A stretch of 64,000 nt of DNA from Trileptium ribeirensis (Eukaryota; Nematoda; Enoplea; Enoplida; Thoracostomopsidae), in contig JASANE010027748.1 of assembly GCA_030248225.1 (NCBI GenBank), forward strand, positions 1 through 64,000, written 5' to 3'. This document shows positions 25,971 to 36,775 of this stretch, in pieces (position 1 is the first letter of the stretch; every line of letters starts with the position of its first letter). The position numbers and the translations under genes are program-made. Below the pieces are notes generated by a model. The model was not told the origin of the DNA. It searched no databases and worked only from the letters and a program-made list of their open reading frames with translations.

Positions 25971-26042
25971 CTATGTTATAATGTTATTTGTTATAATCGA
26001 TTGCCTATGTGTTGCTGGAGAAACAATAAATACAATACAATA
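25971..26042 (+). other. 3' tail of LINE B with AATAAA and short ACAAT repeats
   Basis: The sequence following the last ORF ends GGAGAAACAATAAATACAATACAATACATTT. It contains an AATAAA signal and a short ATACA-type tandem tail instead of a long poly-A, as in CR1/L2-like elements. The LINE probably ends near 26042. Confidence 0.6.
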
Positions 26043-27465
26043 CATTTACTTTGTCTATAAAATGAACCCTCCTCGTGCACGTTGAGGCTCAGAGATTTCA
26101 GGATAAGCGTAGAAGCCGTCGGGGGTTCTCCAGGCGGACAAGGTGCGGAGCCCGGGGGGAGAAGGAGGTATTGGGTACCTTCAGGGGGTGGGCTAGACCG
26201 CGTGCTTGGGTAGGAGGGTCCGTGCCCTCAAGCGGATAACCCCTCAATCTCTACTGTGGCAGGTATGTTCCTGTCGTTTACAGCAGAAAGACCATTTCAA
26301 ACTGGTTTTACCTTATAATATTCCCACTAGTTGAAAATATATCTCACAATAGTCAAGAATGTGTCACCTATATTTCATAGGTGCGTGAGGTCCGGTCGGC
26401 TTAGGGGCATAGATGGTTCCGCCGGGGAGGAGAGGCTCTCGAAGGAGGGGAATCAAACGTACCCTATTTATTGAAATCAACGCTATACCGTACTCCATCG
26501 ATGTAAATCATTGCGTTTAATGCGTTTTGCAATAATTCAAGTTTGTGTCGTGAAGTTATACTGTTGCAAGTAAGCAGGCATATACGGCATCGGGATATAT
26601 ATGAAATTTGAACGACAGTAGGAATATTTATTGGAATTTGTGAACTCTGAGCTGGAAGCTTACTGCACTTTTGACACTATTATAAACACAGACGTAAAAT
26701 GATTAAATAAAGCAGGTATCTAAAATAAAAAATGTTACATAATGGTCAAAAGCATCAGATTCTCCTTCCTAAAATATATTAGATGAATTCCGTAGTCGGC
26801 TATACCAAAAATAATATGCATTCCCATAGATATATACTATGATTTGCGTGGACAGTCTTATAATGTCAAACTTACAAAAGTGTAAGCTGGAAACGCTTTA
26901 ATGATAATATTGTAGTACAAAGCAATATATCTATAACTTCAATATACATATCTATAACTCTATGGACTACGCATGTTTTACACTAGCAGAGCAAGAAATA
27001 ATTTCGCTCTGTGAAATGTTGATATATAGAACTCTTTACCTAAATCAGTCGTATTTTCACTGAATTTTAAGAGATTTTAGAAACAGCTGGAAAAGAACAA
27101 TATTTTAAATCAATATGTCTACTATGACTGCAACTTAGTTTAAACATAGAGCAGTACTCGACCCTTTTTTAACCTTTTTATTGAATATTTTTGATTGCTG
27201 CATTCAGGCTTCAAATTTTTAATATAGACTACCTCTTTGTAATATTTATATCATTTATATATGCATATAAGCTTGATGTTCCGCAGACTTTGATTTGACC
27301 TTGGTGCATTCGTGGGCAGCACGTATCGGATGGCTACATTTTGTCACTAGCGTAAAACCAGTGTGGATTTGTTCACATCTTTTTACAACATTTTTCCATG
27401 TTTCCATATACCAATGCCAGCACTTCTCTATATACAAGTTGAAGTGTAAATATATATGTTTACAG
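26043..27465. other. gene-less stretch with a GC-rich island
   Basis: 26080-26270 and 26380-26455 are strikingly GC-rich (GGCGGACAAGGTGCGG, CCCGGGGGGAGAAGG) inside AT-rich DNA. No ORF, tRNA boxes or repeat explains them. The remainder is AT-rich with nothing recognised. Confidence 0.5.
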
Positions 27466-27466
27466 A

Positions 27467-28360
27467 TCAACACGTCGGACGATCAACTGCCTACTGCCGA
27501 AGCTTTCTCATCTATGCACTACCGCAGCAGCGCGTCTTGTGATCGATATGCTGGAAATCACAATGAACAATTTCAAAGTGCTTTTTTCGCAGCTTAATCT
27601 ATCCGAACGCATGCCGACGTCGTGCGGATTTCTAGTGTATCGTCAAAGTTTCAAACACATGATATCACGATACTCGTCATCTCATCGCCGTGTTGCCGAA
27701 CTAGGTCGTACCAGATCACCAGTTGAAACTAATTCCAAAATCTATAATACTACGTCTGCTTCTGCTGCTGCTAGTATTAACACCGATCAGAACTATCGTC
27801 ACAGTCAGATCCAACAACCCTTATTAGTTGTTAACTCAGCCACCGTTACTGACAAAAATAATATCAAAGTTGAAGTTAATAGCAATTATGATTTGAAATT
27901 TCAAACTATGATAAAACAACAACAATCAATAATTGATGATAAAATTAATACTGATGAACCAAGCAGCAATTCGAATAGTGGGTCACAGGACAAATTACAA
28001 ACTGGTCGAATCAAATGCATCGGACTTGTTAGCAATAATCGCGAAGCATTTCGACTAGAACCATCGGGAAGTAAATATGTAAAATCAACAACTGACTGCG
28101 CTATTGCAACATTTACATCGCATTCAGACACAGGACTGAGAGGCAATGTTACGTATTCTGCTGAAACTAATACCAATAAACCAATGCTAAACGATGGTAT
28201 CAGTTCGACATCAAATAGACGACGTTATTCGGATGAAGTAATTAACAAACTCAAGAAACTAACGGTTAAAGTTAAAGAATCGAACTCACTCAATGTTCCG
28301 GTAACGCCTTCCTTCACGTGGGTGATTATCGCCGCCACGACAACCCTGTATTTTATATAA
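27467..28360 (+). CDS. candidate host exon / hypothetical Ser-Asn-rich protein
   Basis: An open frame runs from at least 27467 to the stop at 28358-28360. The first ATG is at 27548, but a good acceptor (TGTTTACAG, ending 27465) lies just upstream in open frame, so this may be a terminal exon. The protein is rich in Ser, Asn, Thr and Lys with no recognised domain. Residues near the end form a Lys-rich basic segment (KLKKLTVKVK), followed by a C-terminal hydrophobic stretch ending VIIAATTTLYFI, which could be a tail anchor or signal for lipid anchoring. Codon use differs from the neighbouring transposon debris and there are no internal stops over 270 codons. AATAAA occurs at about 28686. Its function cannot be inferred. 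Confidence 0.45.
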   Translation, partial: STRRTINCLLPKLSHLCTTAAARLVIDMLEITMNNFKVLFSQLNLSERMPTSCGFLVYRQSFKHMISRYSSSHRRVAELGRTRSPVETNSKIYNTTSASAAASINTDQNYRHSQIQQPLLVVNSATVTDKNNIKVEVNSNYDLKFQTMIKQQQSIIDDKINTDEPSSNSNSGSQDKLQTGRIKCIGLVSNNREAFRLEPSGSKYVKSTTDCAIATFTSHSDTGLRGNVTYSAETNTNKPMLNDGISSTSNRRRYSDEVINKLKKLTVKVKESNSLNVPVTPSFTWVIIAATTTLYFI

Positions 28361-30249
28361 ACATTTTTTGAAGTAACAAAGTTGATTTTTGTCAGTAAAT
28401 AACAAAGTAGTATTGAGGTCAAAAACTCACTTACAAAATGGCGTATATGTTGTTTAAAAGTAAACAAGTATATATGTCGCAAATCCTCTTGGTTTTGGTA
28501 TATCTTTGTACGCGCAGTTCGCTGTCAGTAGATAATAATTTGAACATGTTTGTAGAAAGCAAAAGTATAGCGAAACAGCGTTGATTTAGCGATGTTTAAC
28601 CAAATATGCCATTAGGTAGAAAACGGAGACACTATCCACTTCCCCTCATGAGGCGAATTAGGAATAGAAATATAAACAAACCAAAAAATAAAGTTTAAAT
28701 ATAGGGTTAATAAATATTAACAAATACACGACTTGTAAGCAGAGTTAACAGTAGAGATGACTCAAAAAATTAATTATATGATTGCTTCATGGGTAAAAAT
28801 AGCTCATGGATTAATGGGTAATTATATTATTTACTGTACTGCAAATATAGTTCCAACGATATAAGGTAAATATGCGATTAGCGATGATGTGAACACAGGG
28901 TTAGCAGCTAAATATGGGATCAACAGTAGTAATGACATATGTAAACTGCAGTATCTAACAAGTGTAATACGTCAGTAATCTTTAACTGTGCCATATCAAA
29001 AATATGAACTTACCAAAAGTTATTGAGGCCTTTGGTGATTGTTCTCACAAGTCGAAATCCTTCATTTTGGGTTTATGCGTGTACAAGTATTTTGGTTTTG
29101 CAGCAATTCCCTACAATTACACAATTGTTGTTTAGAGTAATCATACAGTTTCGCATGTTAACAACGTCTGTTGATTCCCGAATAAAAGGTGGGACTTTCC
29201 TAGCTATACTAAAGGTCTTCCAGGTTCATAATTATTAAAAATACAATGCAATTATTTTTCATGTTTATTCGGTATCAAATTACAATTTTGTCTATAAAAT
29301 CAGTACATTTCACTTTATGCGTGAGTTTTGTCAGGTCAGTTCATGATAGTAAAACCGCTGAACGCGCACAAATGACAATTTTTCGTTATGTTCGCGTTTA
29401 CGATTTGCGATGCAGCAACGCCTAGACGGTATTGGCGATCACTATTTTGAAATTTAACATCACATTTTGCTGACCGGGTACATGTGAAAACGCGATTACC
29501 AATCGCATTTTTTCTCGTATGCTATAATACGCAAAGCGCGAACATTGCTGCCTGGTTTAAAATGTCAATTGACGAACGCCGACAAACGTGTGAAATGGAT
29601 AAATGTGCGCGAACGCAGTTTCCATTAGTACAACATAGAGCCCATATTCGCGTTCACAAAAATGGCGAATACCAATGGCAAAACTGTGAACACGAATTAG
29701 TGCGCGGATCAATTAGTGATTTTGATAAAAGAACAACCTTCTTGTGCGCACTTAAAGTGGACTCAGGCAGTAGGTTACCACTGGGTATTACAACACCAAT
29801 AATTTCATTATACCGTTTTTCCAATATATATTCGTTTTCACTTAAACGTTTCATAAAATCAAATTCAGTCAAACATTTTTCAATTAACCAATGTCTTGAT
29901 TTTCCAGTCAACACAAACCAGGACGTATTACAGTTTTCAAATTACCGATGCTTTGTTTGCGTGCGATAGGAACACAGTCAACATTTCTGATGTTGACTCT
30001 GAAGAGATGTATTTCAAACACTCATTAAAGGTTGAAAGTGAATAGTATTGCGATAAAGGAATATTCTAGACTGCAGTTGGTTAAATAAAATCCTCGATAT
30101 GTATCATCCGTTTGACCAGTATTAAAAGAATTTTGTACGGTATGACAAAACTTCGGAAGAAATGTTCAGCTATGTCAAATAGATAGACCATCTTTTCACT
30201 TCACAGCTTGAAGGAACGAGGGATGGGGGAGGGTGAAGTATCGTTTCAA
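28361..30249. other. stretch with one unsupported ORF
   Basis: A 161-codon plus ORF at 29484-29969 and an 86-codon minus ORF inside it (29654-29914) have no recognised motif. The rest is AT-rich. Given the polymerase B relic just to the right, this may be further debris of a DNA transposon, but nothing shows that directly. Confidence 0.4.
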
Positions 30250-30330
30250 ATTGTAGGTTAGGGGTTGCTCAGTGAACCATGTATATTGTATCTGCGAGAA
30301 GGAAACCAGGATTCAATTCTTGGTTTTGTC
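30250..30330 (+). mobile_element. possible tRNA-derived SINE head
   Basis: The A-box-like TTGCTCAGTGAACC is followed about 40 bp later by a degenerate B-box in a T-arm-like hairpin (CCAGG / CTTGG, near 30308-30325). No closing acceptor stem and no poly-T, so a SINE head rather than a tRNA gene. Weaker than the one at 17.9 kb. Confidence 0.35.
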
Positions 30331-30728
30331 CAATCTTCAAACCATAAAGGTCCGTTTAATCTTATTCCTTCAACACAGGCCTATTGTTCCTGGTTATTGA
30401 CAACGAAACTGGTATCTATTGTGATTGTTGTAACAATGTAATAAAAATTGGAATAATCGTTTTCAAATCAGTCTTTCGACCACGAAGATTCTGTTTCCCT
30501 GGTTCCTATTCGATAAACTCAGAACACGACACTGATTTAGTCATGGTAACTTATGAACTTATAATATATACCCTTTTCATATATTTAATACTGGTTTTAT
30601 TACATTTTATTACAAATACATATGCAATATACAACACAATTACATAAACATTTGTAAAGTATATTTATACAAATCATAACATAACATTCAGTTCATCAAA
30701 CATAGTATTAATTTATTAATAAAATATA

Positions 30729-32560
30729 TCAGTCAGAACAACGCATAACATCACAATGACCATATGGAACAGAATTAATCGTATCTATTAAAATATATCT
30801 TTTATCATCATAACTCAGACTAATGTTGTTCCGCTCAACTGTACATAGTTGATGTTTATTACTGAAAATCCTTTTCATTAGGTGTTTCGTTAAAGTTGTG
30901 TATGTTAAGGTATGAATATAACTTTCCATCTGAATTCATCTTTTGATGTTTGTTTCTTGGTACCTTTGCTCTCTTTATTTCAACAAAACCACACTTTATG
31001 GAATACATTTTTGGATCCAATCCACAAAATTCCTTAATGGGAATACCATTTATTTCATCCTTCATTTTATCCAACATTTTTTATTTACGTTAGAATGAAG
31101 AAAGTGATCGAAGGAGTAATCACTTGCATCACACAAATCCAGGTCTTCCTTCATGTTTCTATATACATCGTCTACATGCATATCATATCAAAAAGCGTCG
31201 GTATCTGTAAAAATAGCTGGCAATTATATCTAGACTTGATGTATTTGTAGCAAGTTCTACATTAGCATTTTCAAGAGTACAAGTACTGTAAATCCAACAT
31301 AAATTGGTTTACGCAGACACACGCTGGGTATCTTCCCTGAATCGCAACTACATTTTCATCAAAAATTGTACGCCCACTGTAACGAGGATTTGAAACAAGT
31401 TTCTAGAACTTTTTAGGACAATTTATAACTTTGGTTTCTTTATAAGCCCTAACGTTTTCCACGATTCTTCCAGACTGGATTATTTAGCAGTTTAAACAAA
31501 TCCTTCTCAAATTCACTCTTTGCTTCCTTGCGTTGTTATATTTAAAAAATATATATGTTTCATCCAATCACTTTGATTGAATGAGATAGCCATACGTATA
31601 TCAGTTACCTTGAGATCTAGTTCAGTATAAGGTTTCAAATTTCTAGCATGTATAATATGTATAATATATTTAAACTTATTGTGGAGGGTCGGAACCAGAT
31701 ATTGATCGGTGTGTATTTGATTCTAAAATCCTCCTTAACCTGCTACAATAACGAGATAACATCAAGTCTTCAGTTTTCACAAACTTGGGGCAAATGGGTA
31801 ATCTCTGTGTAATGTATGTAAGTAGTCTGGATGTCCAGATCTGCTTCAAGAACGTATCCAATATCTCCATCGGTTTCCCAATCTATGTTCAATAAGCGTT
31901 CCTACTCAACCCATTTGAAACCGTCAATAACTAAATTCTGAAACATTTTCCAATCATACAAATTATTAGCATCATTAGCAAGTAATGTATATAGTTCGAC
32001 CCTCGACTTGCGTCAAAATTTTGAAGATACTTGTTGGCTTGGATTACCTGTGTGAAGACATTGAAATACCTCCTCGTATGCCATTTTCAACGAACATGTA
32101 TACATTAGAGCCTTTCAACAACTGCAGCCGTGTGTACTCGGAACTTCAAGCAAAAAACCCATCCAAAACTAGGCAGGGATACATAATGTGGTGGATCTGG
32201 TTTATAATTATCAATTGTAAAATTTCTAAAACTTTCAAGTACATCACATAATAATAAAACATCAGTTTTCCGCAGAGATCATGGCATTGTCCCATGTTTT
32301 CTAAATTCAGTTCTTTCCAAACTTTTCCTTCATGTTTATAATCATCTTCCGTTATATAGTTTGTTCATTTAGTTTATTGTTGAACAGTTCCGTTGGTGGT
32401 AATTGCGTTTCATCAAAATGTTCCCAAAAGACCTTCTAATAGTATGAATAAATACGCTTTCTCAGTAAATAGTTTTATATTGTTACCAAATTCATTTGTC
32501 ATTGCCTATAGATTTCATACCTTAATCTCCGCTACTTCATTCACGTAATCTAATAGTACA
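30729..32560 (-). pseudogene. DNA polymerase B relic (Polinton/Maverick or related)
   Basis: Read on the minus strand from about 32560 down, patches follow the order of protein-primed-type DNA polymerase B found in Polintons/Mavericks and related animal elements: GIRGGIS at 32060-32080, NNLYDW at 31950-31967, a KFVKTEDL patch in the 31676-31870 ORF, an altered TDTD catalytic box at 31195-31209, LDPKMYSI in the ORF at 30859-31077, and YDDKRYIL with PYGH in the ORF at 30729-30929. Frames change repeatedly and stops are frequent, so it is dead. The last two ORFs overlap in different frames, marking one frameshift. Polymerase B copies the element's own DNA. I found no integrase, ATPase or capsid gene nearby, so only a fragment is left. 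Confidence 0.82.
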
Positions 32561-33891
32561 TTGTTCTCAAAATCACTATCCTCTCCCTCTCCAAGTTTGT
32601 CAAGAGACAACTACATCTGACAGTTCATTGTCATTAATTTCCAAATGAGGTTTAATATTGGATTCCATTGAATCGTGTATTGCAAAGAGATGAGCAGGGC
32701 AGCTGTTGAGATCATACAGTGTAGGTCGTTGTTCCACAATGACATGTTTGAGTGTGATGCTGAATAAGAGATAATCCTAATCACTTATAAATAACCCCAC
32801 CAATTCCAACGCAGCGGGTTGGATGAAGTTCGAGGTGATCCACCTGCTTGACGATCCAGCCAGATCCGCGATGAACGAATGTGGCGTTATACTTTAAAGT
32901 TTCATCAAATATCATTGTTGACGTTGGTAAATTTGAGAATCCGCTGTTAGTTTGACTGAGAAGGTTGATTGATTATTGTGTCCGGGTCCATACCCTTCTC
33001 GACGGTGACCATCATTGCAAAGTACGCCTTGAGACATTCCATGCTACAATTATAGCATCCAATTGGCACTAGCTGTAATTTAGAAAAATAGCAGAATCTA
33101 AAACTTGTCGCAGAGACACAATTTTAAAGCTATCAAGCCATCCAAGGGGTTGGATGGCAGAGAGAACAAAATCGGCCACTTTAGAAATAATCGCCACTGT
33201 AAACTAATTGAAAATTTTAAATACTCACCCTTTTATATCCCTTTTATTTAGATATATTTTGGTATATTACCAACATTAGGAAACGCAAGGCACTGATTGG
33301 TTGACATTTTGGCATCATGTCAATATCCAACGGTGATTGGTAGAAATTTTATCTGTAGAAGCATTGCGTTCCAAGGTGATGAGTCATCATCTTTGGAAAA
33401 AAATTGGGTGGGCCGCGAAGCAAACTTTATAAGTATTTAATTAATATGTATGTTTATACGTTTTTGTATTTGTAGCGTTATCATAACTTGTATATGTTTA
33501 TATAGTATAAACTGTCTTTAATCTAACTGTTGGACGATCGCGAAGTGCGATACTCTTTCACTACTCATGTTCCAGGAATTAAGTACTCTTTTTTGAAAGT
33601 TCTTATTTTTATTACAACCATGATAAACAGACCCAGTTTAACATTATAAATATATATGTTAAAACATTTGTATATTAATGACGCAATGAATTTGGTTTAT
33701 ATATATTTTGTATCCAGAAGTAATGGAAACGAGTGCAGCTGGTCAGGACCATGAGTCGAAATAGAAATTCGGTAGTTTTGATAGCGGTTGCCGTTGCTTG
33801 TTATGACACTGCTACGAAAGTAAGTGACTGATAATCGTGTCATTAATTTTGGCGAATATTGTATTCGTTCCACTTTTCAGACCAACCTGTT
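32561..33891. other. gene-less stretch
   Basis: Probably the eroded upstream end of the polymerase relic followed by AT-rich DNA. No other gene recognised. Confidence 0.4.
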
Positions 33892-34320
33892 TTAGTCTGA
33901 ACTATGGTCAGCACTGTCAGGGAACGTTTTCCTCCGTTTACTTAAAATATCAGTCCTCAATTTCTTCTTCCCCTTCGACTTATGATGTTTATTCTTAACC
34001 ATCTTATGCTTCTGACTCAGTTCCCGCTTTTTCAATTTCACCTTCTCAGATCTACTGCTATCGGATGTATTTGACAAAATTTCATCTTCTTCAGACGACC
34101 AGCTACGATTGTCGGTGGAGTCGTAATCTCCAGATATATCAATTTGGACCGTTTCTTTGTCTTTTTAGTTAATCTCTTGACCTTTTCTTTTTTTTCTTCT
34201 TCTTTTTTTTCAGGTTTCGGACTTTAGCGTTTGGCTTTTAGCGGTGTCTCCTACTCGCTACTACTGCTCGCTGAACTGGTGCTGGAAATATCTAAAATGG
34301 GCTCGGTGGTCTTATTCACT
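33892..34320 (-). pseudogene. Lys/Ser-rich protein relic, unknown
   Basis: The minus ORF 33892-34077 encodes a very basic segment (SEKVKLKKREL, KHHKSKGKKK). Upstream, the frame continues through SGDYDST and SSEEDE acidic patches to about 34160. Beyond that a Glu/Lys-rich run lies in another frame, with stops. It is therefore a frameshifted and interrupted low-complexity protein of perhaps 130-150 residues. It sits on the same strand directly downstream of the LINE C-terminus at 34643-35272 and might be part of the same or a neighbouring mobile element. The polypyrimidine tract seen on the plus strand at 34178-34212 is simply the complement of the Lys/Glu codons. Confidence 0.35.
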
Positions 34321-34642
34321 CGACTTCCCTGGCTGATTTTGATTTGAACAAAATTGCGACACTGAAACGTTAAATGTCACACGTAGCCACACTTCCCACG
34401 CACCGCGAACGACGTTTTCTGTTCGGTTTGAACATGATGCCACATGTCGCCCTGAAAAGCTATCCAAAAAGACCAAAAACCATATAAACTGAAATTGTTC
34501 AAAGTGACCACCTAAAACACCTTTTACCACATGTAAAAACAAAAACAACGAGCAGATTATACTGTAACTGTGAAACATCCATCGGGTCTTATACTTACAA
34601 TACCCCCTGCACCCCCGAAACGATGGTAAAACATTTGATCAC
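34321..34642. other. spacer between two minus-strand relics
   Basis: An 88-codon minus ORF (34312-34578) has a hydrophobic start but no recognised motif. No other feature. Confidence 0.3.
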
Positions 34643-35272
34643 TCAAACATGTTTTGACACTATAAAGATTAAAATATAACATTTGTTTGAAATACTCATA
34701 TGCATCAAATTCATAATTTCCAGCGTCAAACCGTTTTTGCCAGTTATTATAGCACGCTGGGCTGTATCGACAAATAGATTAAAATAAATTTTTCTTGATT
34801 TATAAAAACTCTTTCCAAATATAAAGTTTTTCAATGGAAGATAATTTGTGTCCTGTCCGGCAACTGCCAGTAGTACCGGTGGGATTTGACTAAATAAAGT
34901 GAATGTACGGCCGCAAAACATATACATATGTTCAAAATCCTCGGTTACTTGAACCCCGAGCACATATTCGCAATATGAACAATACCTTGACGTCCCTAAA
35001 AACACACTTGTCTGCTTTCGAGTTAGAATACTCCTGTGAATCAAGCTATAATGAAAAGCCATTGTAAGTCCATTTTGAAATGGAACATTTGCGTACTTCC
35101 AGGAATTATTCATAAAATTTGGAGTAGTTATGTTTAGTTTCGCTTCCCAATACGCATGCTTCGGGACAATAAAATGATCGTATAAATGATCAATCATTAA
35201 TGGCTCGTTTACGTTAACTTGAGTGCCCTGTGGCTTAGCTATGTCCCAATAGCGGACGGTTACTATCAGCAT
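34643..35272 (-). pseudogene. C-terminal part of a LINE ORF2 (zinc-binding region)
   Basis: 209 codons are open. The centre contains CSYC, then EDFEHMYMFC about 16 residues later, giving a C-x2-C...H-x3/4-C pattern typical of the zinc-binding domain that follows the reverse transcriptase in many LINE ORF2 proteins, with the usual flank (ILTRKQTS before; LFSQIPPVL and NFIFGKS after). The catalytic RT domain is not found upstream on this strand within about 600 bp, so it is a fragment. The frame is intact, suggesting a fairly recent insertion. A different gene with a chance C-H-C pattern is possible but less likely. Confidence 0.6.
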
Positions 35273-35442
35273 GTCCGCGTAACAACGTAGCTACTACAAC
35301 GGACATGTGCGACAGTCTACCGTGACTGTGTGGACTTTTATATCAGTCAGCGCTGACTATGTAAAATGTCCTTAATAGCCCAAACTGACAGTATAGCGCA
35401 TCCGTCGTACATATCTCAATGTATAAACGATGTTATGAGGAA
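35273..35442. other. spacer, nothing recognised
   Basis: Short unique sequence between the LINE fragment and the 38-bp minisatellite. Confidence 0.4.
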
Positions 35443-35887
35443 AATTTTGGCAACTGACCAACGCTGTAAATTTAAATTTTGGCAGTTGTCCAGCGCGGGA
35501 AATTCAAATTTTGGCAGTTGTCGAGCGTAGGAAATTCAAATTTTGGCAATTTGTCAAGCGCGGGAATTTAAGTTTTTTCAACTGTCCAACGCTGTAAATT
35601 TAAATTTTAGCAGTTGTCCATCGCGGAAATTCAAATTTTGGCAGTTGTCTAGCGCATGAAATTCAAATTTTAGAGCAGCTGTGCAATGCGGTGAATTTTG
35701 GAAGTTTGTCCAGCGCTTAAAATTCAAAATTTTGACAGTCGTCCAGCATGGGAAATTCATATTTTGGCAGTTGTCCAGCGTGGGAAATTCAAATTTTGGT
35801 AGTTTGTCCAGCGCGGGAAATTTAAGTTTTTTCAACTGCCCAACGCTATAAATTTAAATTTTAGTAGTTGTCCAGCGCAGGAAATGC
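35443..35887. repeat. ~38-bp minisatellite, about 12 copies
   Basis: Units follow the pattern AAATTTTGGCAGTTGTCCAGCGCGGGAAATTC. A longer variant block containing TTTAAGTTTTTTCAACTG...CAACGCT...TTTTAG.AGTTGTCCA occurs twice, about 251 bp apart (starting near 35563 and 35814), so there is some higher-order structure. The 85-codon minus ORF over it is a by-product of the repeat. Confidence 0.92.
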
Positions 35888-36672
35888 ATAAGTATATATG
35901 GATAACACTCACCAAATGCCTAAAGCTCCATCCATTTAGAGTAGTTGTTCGCTCCAAATTGCCTGGTCCGTTGCCCTCATTAAGATTAAATGTTGAAAAT
36001 TCCCATCTGAAGATCTACCGTGTACAAGGTTCTGCGAAAATGAGTTATCGTACAAGGTCGTAGTTCTGCGAAAATTCTAAAAATTGGCATAAATTACATT
36101 TATATCCAAAACTGGGGCCGACGTTGCACCAATCGACTCAGTTTATCAATGCAGCTCGAATGATATATAAAATTAGCACTTATGGCCATAAATTTTGGCT
36201 ACCCCACGAAAGTGCCATTGGTAAACCGGAAAAACTAACTTTGTCATAAAATGACCGAAATGAATTTTTCTGAACCAGCTCATCGAGCTAAAGACGAATA
36301 GTGCTAAAACTATCGCTACATTTTCAAAATTCACCAAATTCTTGCTGGAGGGCTTAACCAAAAAGACCTAAATTGAGCAAAATTATCAACTTCCAAAAAT
36401 TTCGTCATTCCACCACCCATCCCATGGCAACCGAGGCCATGTACAATTCGTTAATACACGAACTTGGACACCTACGGTTTGAAGGAAAAGCATAACAGCA
36501 GTGACATTAGAAAACACCACCATGATGCACAAACCATTCCACGTTTTTCATATAACAATAACAATTTATTCCGTGTACAACTGTAACAGCCCGAGTTTTT
36601 TATACTAAATCCGAAATATTCGAAACCAGGCGAAAAGGGCTAAAATTCAACGGATAAAGGGCATCGGATACC
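35888..36672. other. gene-less AT-rich stretch
   Basis: Nothing recognised. From about 36590 GC content starts to rise. Confidence 0.4.
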
Positions 36673-36775
36673 GGTGGAGCGTGACCCAGGGATTCAATAA
36701 TGTATCATTGATATTTGTGTTGAATAAAATAAAAATATTGTATTGTATTCTATAAATGTGTAACCACGCTCCACC
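36673..36775. mobile_element. 103-bp element with 11-bp perfect terminal inverted repeats
   Basis: GGTGGAGCGTG (36673-36683) and CACGCTCCACC (36765-36775) are exact inverted repeats. The interior ends in AATAAAATAAAAATATTGTATTGTATT, similar in style to the tail of LINE B (complement-like ATACA/TGTAT words plus AATAAA). It may be a tiny MITE or a LINE/SINE tail captured between inverted repeats. Confidence 0.45.

Noticed and set aside
34178..34212. Polypyrimidine tract and splice acceptor on the plus strand
   Set aside because: It is the complement of Lys/Glu codons of a minus-strand relic; no plus exon follows.
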